DNA of 24,798 bases, from contig WTXG01000410.1 of the NCBI GenBank assembly GCA_022496185.1, forward strand, positions 1 through 24,798, given 5' to 3'. Below the pieces are notes generated by a model. It made no database searches. It saw only the letters and a program-made list of their open reading frames with translations, and had not been told where the DNA came from. A program made the position numbers and the translations under genes. Positions 18,936 to 24,798 of the stretch are shown one piece after another; positions within the stretch are counted from its first letter, which is position 1; every line of letters begins with the position of its first letter. The stretch comes from Multifurca ochricompacta (lineage: Eukaryota; Basidiomycota; Agaricomycetes; Russulales; Russulaceae).

Positions 18936-19408
18936 GGGGGGGGTAATTCTGAGATTCTGACACAATTAAAGACCCAGTTCCTTGACCTTCTATAAAATTG
19001 ATCATCCTAGCCCAACAAAAACCTCTCGCCGATCTCCCACCCGAAAGGCCAATAGAAAACTTCACATCCTTGATAAAGCTCAGCTCTAGGCAACCTTCGC
19101 GATCCTGCAGCCTGAGCAAAGATCTCACATATTCTATGCACTACCAGATGACTACAGCGAACTCGTGCACTAGCAGGCAGCAAGAAGACCAAATTGACCA
19201 CAATATTCAACATGCAACCCATATCTTATCTAGACTGCTGATACATGATGCGCACCATCCACAATTTCGTGCGGCAATCCTATCAGGTGGAGCCAGGAAG
19301 CTCTCAATACCCTTGATGATGCCGCGATCTGCACTTTCCCCTGAGTATCACTGATGTTACTTTAACTAACTGCACTTAGGGGCAAGCTCGAACGTACAAC
19401 AGGAGTGA
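18936..19408 (+). other. El2 region between pol and 3' LTR, possible decayed ORF
   Basis: 473 nt. It opens with eight G (18936-18943), which looks like a polypurine tract but is 465 bp from the LTR. TATAAAA lies at 18991-18997. A 118-codon frame spans 18998-19354, and a competing frame reads ILQPEQRSHIFYALPDDY near 19100 with internal TAG codons. I see no match to family A ORF3 and no zinc cluster. It may be a remnant of a family B accessory gene or plain untranslated sequence. The last bases before the LTR are ACAGGAGTGA. Confidence 0.3.
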
Positions 19409-20038
19409 TGTGACACTTTTTGTCCATGTAATGGTTTGTGTGACTATCCGTAACAGTTTGTGACATGGTTGTGACATGGTTGTGACATCTATGTCGCACG
19501 CGTTCGAGATCTGTTCCCTATCTCCTTCACCATATGGTCTCTGTAGAGGGCGCAACCCCTCTTTTACACTCTTGTCCTATCCTATCTCACTCCAGGGCAT
19601 AACCCCTGGAACCCATGACTACTGAGGTTACTTATCAGAACCTTCTGCTTAGCTTATATCTTCTGATGTACCTGTCACTGATATGCCTCTCTTTGATGTG
19701 CCTTTTCAATCATGTATTTAGACTGCTAGGTTACAGAGACAGACCCTAAGTCTGTTCTCTTGTATCTAATACAGGTGTATTCAACTTCACAGAACCCCTC
19801 TTGAACTCCCTAAGTAGCAGCTTTGAGGAGCCTTCTTCCCAGTAGCTCTGCAGGGCTGATTGCCACTGCTTTCGACTTCGTTTTCTGCATGCATCCCCTC
19901 CATATTGTTGTGAGGACTTGAAACTTTGACCTGACTTAGATACTCTCTATCTGAACTCGAATCTTGAATGCACCCAGATCCTGAGGGCCTTCGGACACTG
20001 ACACTACGACTGGACACAGCAGGCACCTGGCTGTGACA
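19409..20038 (+). repeat. El2 3' LTR
   Basis: 630 bp, TGTGACAC to CTGTGACA. It is uninterrupted and so gives the empty target site of El1 (cttcg near 19989). It differs from the 5' LTR at CpG-type positions and by an extra GACATGGTTGT unit near 19460-19482. It is followed by AAAGA. Confidence 0.94.
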
Positions 20039-20043
20039 AAAGA

Positions 20044-20263
20044 CCCCTACATCCTTAGAAGACCAACTCCCTCCTGAATACCTCACATACTGATCTGTCT
20101 TTGAAGAGAAAGCCTCTCAACGTTTGCCACAGCACCAACCATGGGACCATGCCATAGAACTCAAACCAGATGCCAAAGTGCAAGACTGTGGCATCTACAA
20201 GCTCACCCCTGAAGAACAGAAAGCCCTGGACATTTTCTTAAATGACCACCTTGCCAAGGGATA
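20044..20263 (+). pseudogene. pol: El3 Pol part 2: start of reverse transcriptase
   Basis: This continues El3 pol after El2: SLEDQLPPEYLTY, then TGA (20091-20093, arginine expected), then SVFEEKASQRLP, QPWDHAIELKP, ALDIFLNDHLAKG. The segment matches the region just ahead of the RT fingers in El1 (PWDHAIDLLP ... FLEEHLAKGY) and El2. It is cut at 20263 by the El4 LTR. The codons after that, which read VTISAE, belong to the LTR. Confidence 0.88.
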
Positions 20264-20855
20264 TGTTACAATCTCTGCTGAGTAACCCCATTTTCTTTAC
20301 CCTTCCCAATGACGACCCCACCTTACCACCCACTCTGCACTTCATGATCACGTCTCCGTCCTGGGACCCTTCACGTGCCCTGCTTCCATCCCCATGACTT
20401 GCTTTGGACTTGTTGACTCGCTGTGTACCTATGTTTGACCCCTTATCTCTTATCCCATTATCTCTTTATCTTTACAACTGAACACTTACTTAATACCCTA
20501 TCAGAAGCCAGGCTTTACACCCTCCACTTCTGTATATTCAGGCCCACCTGACTCCAGTCTCTTATCTCATAGACACTCATTCGATTACATATATAAGTCC
20601 ACTGTAACTACATTGTAGACCTCAGACTCAACTTATTGAATACATCGGTGCCTGTCTTCTGGACATCCCCTTTGATCCTTGACTCATTCATCTCAGTGCT
20701 TTTGGCACTTCTCCGTTCAACATTGTTTTAGGGAACAGCCCCTTCGACTTTGACTCATCCCACCCGAACTCCAAGAAGCCTTATTGGTTTCTTACCTGAA
20801 CCATAGATCACGCTGTCACACAAGTTGTGTGGAACATCCCACACCAGACGTAACA
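20264..20855 (+). repeat. El4 5' LTR
   Basis: 592 bp from TGTTACAATC to CAGACGTAACA. It is clearly related to the El1 LTR and closer still to the El5 LTR at its 5' end (aaccccattttcttta). It holds TATATAAG at 20590-20597 and AGACTCAACTT at 20624-20634. Confidence 0.88.
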
Positions 20856-20857
20856 TC

Positions 20858-20868
20858 AAGTCGAGTCT
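20858..20868 (+). promoter_or_regulatory. El4 putative self-priming primer-binding site
   Basis: AAGTCGAGTCT, 2 nt after the LTR. It is the exact complement of AGACTCGACTT, the form kept in the El5 LTR (minus strand 23111-23101). The El4 LTR itself now has CA for CG at that place. Confidence 0.65.
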
Positions 20869-20874
20869 CTCATC

Positions 20875-22388
20875 ATGGCTTCCAGCCACAGTCAGACCCT
20901 CTTCCACAAAGAACTCATCGAATGCAGAGACGAGAATAATCTTTCACAACAAGTACTTGGCTCTGCCACCTGGAAAGACTTTGAAACCAAGTTTGGATAC
21001 TACATCTATCATGACAGAAGATACCAACCAGTAGAATACGATGACAAGAAAAGAGTTTGGTATTGTATCCGATACTCGGATAGCCGGCACTCTTGGGTCA
21101 CTACAGGACCTGCCCCACCTGAATTTGGACTAGGACTGTGGAGGGAAAATCCCCAGCCATTGTTATGGACTCCGAGCCAGAAGAGTACATAGAAGAACAT
21201 AGTGAAGAAGCACTGGTATTAGCGTCAACTACATCCCCAGTTGCACCCACAGTTGTCATGATCAGAGCCCCTGCTTTGACAACTTCAATATCTGTACAAT
21301 CCACTGACACCATCGCCCTGCCCTGACAGAAAATGTCCACCATTGCCACCCAGCTCCCAGACCCAGCCCCTCCACCCCCACCACCCCCGCCAATCATGCT
21401 ACCACCAAATATTCCCCCACCTTCAGGATGCTTATCAGGAGTACTGCCTCAGACATTCGCGGGGGACCACTCACAAAGCAAGAAGTTTATGTTGGAATTT
21501 ACGACCTTCAAAAACTTCAACCACGATGTCCCCCAGATCATCAACCCCTTCCAGCATGCCAACTTATTCCTATCTCTGATTCGGGGAGAAGCAGTGGATG
21601 ACTGGACAATGGAGCAGCTGGAGTGGCTGAACGAACAGATTGAAAGTGGGCATCATACCACGAGTGAGGGCCTTTGGGAAACCATCACCCAGCGATTCAA
21701 GGATGTGTTCACAGATGGGCAAGCCAAACAGAAGGCCACCCGAGAACTAAAATCCCTGAAAATGGATAAGGGAGATCTGGATGCTTATGTAGCAAAGTTC
21801 AGAAGTTTGGCCAACAGGGCCAGATATGACACAGACAAAGAGGCAATGTTGGACCTCTTCTCCCAGGGGTTGCCCAACCTGTTAGTTAAAAACATTATCC
21901 AATTCCACCACCCTCAGGACTGGGATGGATGGGTAGATGCTGCGCGCTGACAGCAGCAAGATTATCTCAATTTCCAGACATGCTTTGGAATCGACACCAA
22001 GAAGGGAAAGACCCATGACCAGTGGAAGGCCACCTTTGGGATTAAACCTGCACACACCTCCCAGAGAGACCCAAATGCCATGGACACTTCAGCAGACAGA
22101 ACCAGAGCACAGGCCACACTCACTGAGGATGAAAGACAGACATTGATGAAAGAAGGAAGATGCTTTCGCTGCAAAGCGCAAGGCCATATGTCTAGAGAAT
22201 GCCCAAAGAAGGGGGTATGTGTGGCCAAGGCTACAGTCACACCCGTCTGCAACAACCCACCAACTGTTGAAAAGAAAACACCGACAAAGGAGGAAAAGGC
22301 ACAGGAAATATGGGCCAATATGATGAAAGAAAGTGAAGAAGTATGGGCCATTTTGGTAGAAAAAGCATTTGCCAAAAAGGATTTTTGA
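20875..22388 (+). pseudogene. gag: El4 Gag, nearly intact
   Basis: It starts at ATG 20875 (MASSHSQTLF). It has one single-base loss near 21155 (against El1) and TGA codons at 21324 and 21948; El1 has CGG at the second. Order: N-terminal module (GYYIYHDRRYQPVEYD, VWYCIRYSDSRHSW); acidic linker; a run of eight prolines near 21370; capsid-like domain (DDWTMEQLEWLNEQ, LANRARYDTDKEAMLDLFS) at about 21450-21950; CCHC knuckle CFRCKAQGHMSREC at 22161-22202; and a lysine-rich tail ending KKDF-stop at 22386-22388. It is the best Gag copy in the window and serves as the reference for the El1 indels. Confidence 0.9.
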
Positions 22389-22419
22389 TCAGCTCCACCC
22401 CATTGGCCTGGGCACGAGC
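22379..22419 (+). promoter_or_regulatory. El4 putative -1 frameshift signal
   Basis: GGATTTT (22379-22385) is in phase as G GAT TTT, and the gag stop TGA follows directly. After a 6-nt spacer, GCTC (22392-22395) pairs with GAGC (22416-22419) and CCCA (22399-22402) with TGGG (22409-22412). The -1 frame runs straight into the protease. Confidence 0.75.
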
Positions 22420-22879
22420 ACTACATGTAACCTCTGTGTATACTAGTTGCTTCAAATCTTTGAAAATACCAGTGCATTTCAAGACTACACAGAAAACAGC
22501 TGATCATGACATCCTGATAGACTCAGGAGCCACCGATAACTTTATCAGCCTGCGGATGGCAAGGACCATGGGCTTGGGGATGCTGGAACTTCCCCACGAA
22601 AAGAATATTTGGAACATTGACGGGACAGCCAATCGAGCTGGAAAGATCACACATTATACTGATCTTAACATCCAAGTAGGAGAGAAAACAAAAGTCATCC
22701 GTTTCCTGGTCACCAATCTGGGAGAGGAGGACTTGATTCTAGGGTATCCATGGCTGGCTGCATTTGAACCAAAAATTAACTGGAGCGACGCAACCATGGA
22801 CAAAGAATTCTACCCTGTCCTCATCACCTCCCTGGGATATGACTATGCAATCCGACACGCAGCAGCATGCGGGGCAGAG
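22379..22879 (+). pseudogene. pol: El4 Pol N terminus: aspartic protease
   Basis: The -1 frame reads GFLISSTPLAWARALHV and continues without a stop through the protease: DSGATDNF from 22520, WNIDGTANRAGKITHYTDLN, EEDLILGYPWL, and KINWSDATMDKEFYP. It keeps CGA at the codon that is TGA at 5285 in El1. It is cut at 22879 by the El5 LTR, after YAIRH. The remainder of El4 pol is outside the window. Confidence 0.9.
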
Positions 22880-23460
22880 TGTTACATCCGGTGCGGGACG
22901 TTCCACATGACTTGTGTGACAGCATGGTTGTGGATTCAGGTAAGAAACCAATGGGGTTCCTTGGAGTTAAACGTGATGAGTCAAAGTCAAAGAGGCTGCG
23001 CTCTAAGATGATGTTGAATGGAAAAGTGCCAGAAGCACTGAGACAACTGAGTTTAAAGATCCAAAGGGGAGTCCAGAAGACAAGCACCGATGTATTCAAT
23101 AAGTCGAGTCTGAGGTCTACAGGGTAGCTACAGCGGACTTATATATGTAACTCAGTGGGCATCTAGGAGATAAGGGTACGGAGTCAGGTGGGCCCAAATA
23201 TATGGAAGCGGAGGGCGTAAAGCCTGGCTTCTGATAGGGTATTAAGTAAGTGTCTGGTCATAAAGATAAGGGATAACAAGATAAGAGCCAAACACAAGCA
23301 AGCAGCGAGTCAACAAGTACAACGGGGTCATGGGGATGGAAGAAGAGCACGGGATGGGTCCCAGGATGGAGACATGATCAGGAAGTGTAGAGTAGGTGGT
23401 AAGGAGGGGTCGTCATTGGGGAGAGTAAAGAAAATGGGGTTGGATGGCAGGGTTGTAACA
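22880..23460 (-). repeat. El5 3' LTR
   Basis: 581 bp, minus strand TGTTACAACC to CCGGATGTAACA. It contains TATATAAG (23145-23138) and AGACTCGACTT (23111-23101), the least CpG-eroded form of the mRNA start among the family A LTRs in the window. Confidence 0.92.
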
Positions 23461-23473
23461 TCACCCCCTCTTC
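23461..23473 (-). promoter_or_regulatory. El5 polypurine tract
   Basis: Minus-strand GAAGAGGGGGTGA lies directly before the LTR start TGTTACA, matching the El1 tract in position and ending. Confidence 0.7.
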
Positions 23474-23491
23474 TGGTTCTAGCAGACCCGG

Positions 23492-24691
23492 CTAGAAACG
23501 ACTTGTACCGTCATCATCTTGTACCAACTCCAAATAATCGTCAGCTACATTACACTTGTCCATGGTGTAGTTCTCCTTGTCCGAATCCTGGGAGCATCTG
23601 TGGGTGCAGAGGAACCCATAGGGCCCACGTTGACTGCACAGTCGGCATAAGTCGTGGACAGGGCAATCCAGCTCTCGATGCCCTGAGTTGTGGTGCAAGC
23701 ATTTGCTGCACCATCCCGATGGATTGGCGATTGTCAGGGCGACTCCCACATGGTGGAAGATACAAAACCTACTCCAATGCTGATTGCTTCAACAATGCTG
23801 GCACCACTTGTGGTTGAGAGGACAGTTCCAGCTGATGTGGTACTTACTGTCACAATGCCAGCATGTCTCTCCACGGGGGTTTTCATGCATCCTCGGCATC
23901 TTGAACCAGTTCGGCAGCAGCACAGGAGCAGCCCCCAGTGATCGTGGGGGTAGGGGTCGGGCATAGGTATTGGTGTACCTCTCAGCAATGGTCTGATATG
24001 CATCTCCCTTCTCTAGCCTCTTCCAAATCTCCACCAACTCTTGCTCAATTTGGAACATCCCGTTCGTCAGCCTGGCCATCATCTTCACATGTTCTTTGTA
24101 CTGCTTATTAAGTGTATTGCGCAAGGTTAGGTTCTTCTGCAGTCTCATTACCTCGGCTTTGAGACGCGGAAGTTGCATGTCACTCAGTACTTCGTCGATG
24201 GCAAAAGCCCGTGAATCTTCGGCAGCCAGGTGCCCCAGCTGTTCGTTGGTCATTGTGTGATGCAGACAGCCAGTGTACCTTTCTTCCAGATAGACTGGAG
24301 CTCCATAAACGGGACCATCCTTCTTCATGCATCCCGCTACGTCCATCCCTCCATTAGTGTAGAAGATGTACTTGGCGATGGCGGTAGTCCTGTCACCCAT
24401 AGTAATCTCCAATGGATAGTACATGGAGGAATTGGGGTTGTTGGTAAAGAAGGGGAATTCTGGGACCTCATCGTCTGACTCCATACCTATCAGGTCATTT
24501 GGGTGCGGTTCTTCACAGTGCTCGAAGTCGTTGTTGGGATTGGGGGACTGGTTCTTGACCTGAGCTTCGGCAGTTTCGTAGTCGATAGGTGAGGAGGGAC
24601 ATGTAGAAGGGTGAGCAGAGGGGAAGTTCTCGACGACTACTGTGGTGGTGGTGAAGGCGTCGACGGCGGCGTTGGCAGCGATGAAAGACAT
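23492..24691 (-). pseudogene. El5 ORF3: accessory coiled-coil and zinc-cluster protein, one TGA
   Basis: ATG at 24691, stop TAG ending at 23492: 399 codons in one frame, broken only by TGA at 23791-23789 (CGA expected). Residues 1-75 are acidic and Ser/Pro-rich. About 76-145 is the conserved block (AKYIFYTNGGMDVAGCMKK, YGAPVYLEERYTG). About 165-225 is helical with heptad-like leucines (LPRLKAEVMRLQKNL, MFQIEQELVEIWKRLEKG). The last third holds a CCHC knuckle CWHCDSKYHISWNC, then WCQHC, then CSKCLHHNSGHRELDC, LCRLC and GFLCTHRC. The tail is acidic (DDYLELVQDDDG). There is no membrane segment. It resembles a second nucleocapsid-like protein placed after pol. I do not recognise a named family. 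Confidence 0.8.
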
Positions 24692-24748
24692 AATAGATTG
24701 TGTGGGGTCTGGGTCGTCCTTTTAACTGTCCTTGGGCGCTTCTGGATG

Positions 24749-24798
24749 TCAGGCATGGAACTCTGAGATAAGGACTGGAGCAAAGATATTCCGGGCGG
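24749..24798 (-). pseudogene. pol: El5 Pol C terminus (end of chromodomain)
   Basis: Minus strand reads RNIFAPVLISEFHA-stop, matching GNIFAPDLITEFHV-stop at the end of El1 pol. It is only the last 15 codons, and the rest lies beyond the window. A 57-nt spacer separates it from ORF3. Confidence 0.8.

Larger units (their letters stand above)
2574..20038 (+). mobile_element. El2: family B Ty3/Gypsy chromovirus with two nested insertions
   Basis: This is an LTR element with both LTRs, inserted in El3 pol. Its own sequence is the 5' LTR (2574-3147 plus 12219-12263), the interior 12264-19408, and the 3' LTR 19409-20038. El1 (3148-12213) splits the 5' LTR, and a palindromic Tc1-derived element (17023-18615) splits the integrase. 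Without inserts it is about 6.8 kb. Gag and Pol have the usual chromovirus order with a chromodomain. LTR length agrees after allowing for one 11-bp duplication (619 against 630 bp). Confidence 0.93.
20264..24798 (+). mobile_element. El4: family A Ty3/Gypsy element, 5' part, interrupted by El5
   Basis: It is inserted in El3 RT. The 5' LTR (20264-20855), primer site, gag and the protease end of pol are present up to 22879, where El5 is inserted in the opposite orientation. The rest lies beyond the window. The candidate target duplication is GGATA (20259-20263), whose partner is not in view. Confidence 0.88.
22880..24798 (-). mobile_element. El5: family A Ty3/Gypsy element, 3' part, minus strand
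   Basis: Read on the minus strand: the end of the chromodomain (24798-24749), ORF3 (24691-23492), the polypurine tract (23473-23461), and the 3' LTR (23460-22880). It is inserted in El4 pol. The candidate target duplication is CAGAG (22875-22879), with its partner beyond the window. Confidence 0.9.

Noticed and set aside
20264..20283. Continuation of El3 reverse transcriptase as VTISAE and a stop.
   Set aside because: These bases align with the start of the family A LTR (TGTTACA...), so the RT reading ends at 20263.

Overview
The window contains no recognisable host gene. It is a stack of mobile elements from a filamentous fungus, most likely a mushroom-forming basidiomycete (Agaricomycete). 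That assignment is an inference from three things: Ty3/Gypsy chromovirus elements with C-terminal chromodomains, a Tc1-like DNA transposon, and mutation concentrated at CpG. I call the five LTR elements El1 to El5. They fall into three families: A = El1, El4, El5; B = El2; C = El3.

Layout. El3 (family C) is the oldest substrate. Its gag, protease and start of pol fill 1-2573, and a short reverse-transcriptase piece continues at 20044-20263. El2 (2574-20038, target duplication AAAGA) sits inside El3 pol. El1 (3148-12213, duplication CTTTG/CTTCG) sits inside the 5' LTR of El2. Two copies of a 1.6-kb palindromic Tc1-derived element lie at 9618-11211 (in the last gene of El1) and 17023-18615 (in El2 integrase), each flanked by TA. 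El4 (from 20264, beyond the window) interrupts El3 reverse transcriptase. El5 (minus strand, 22880 to beyond the window) interrupts El4 pol. Virtually removing each insert restores the reading frame of the element it interrupts, which supports the boundaries.

Each full element has Gag (N-terminal module, capsid-like region, CCHC knuckle) followed by Pol (protease, reverse transcriptase, RNase H, D,D35E integrase, chromodomain). Family A carries a further gene after pol, ORF3. It encodes about 400 residues with a coiled-coil-like stretch and several Cys/His zinc-binding clusters, and it is present in El1 and El5.

Two control signals recur. (1) Gag and Pol are in -1 register in all three families. 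The overlap always holds GGATTTT in the correct phase, 6-7 nt before a stem-loop, which is a strong candidate for programmed -1 frameshifting. (2) Just after the 5' LTR of families A and B lies an 11-nt sequence complementary to the LTR at about 33-34 nt below a TATA box. This suggests Tf1-type self-priming by the mRNA 5' end instead of a tRNA.

Decay. Nearly all in-frame stops in the pol frames are TGA where CGA arginine is expected, and essentially every substitution I could read between paired LTRs is a CpG transition. The elements look inactivated by CpG-directed C-to-T mutation plus a few indels.
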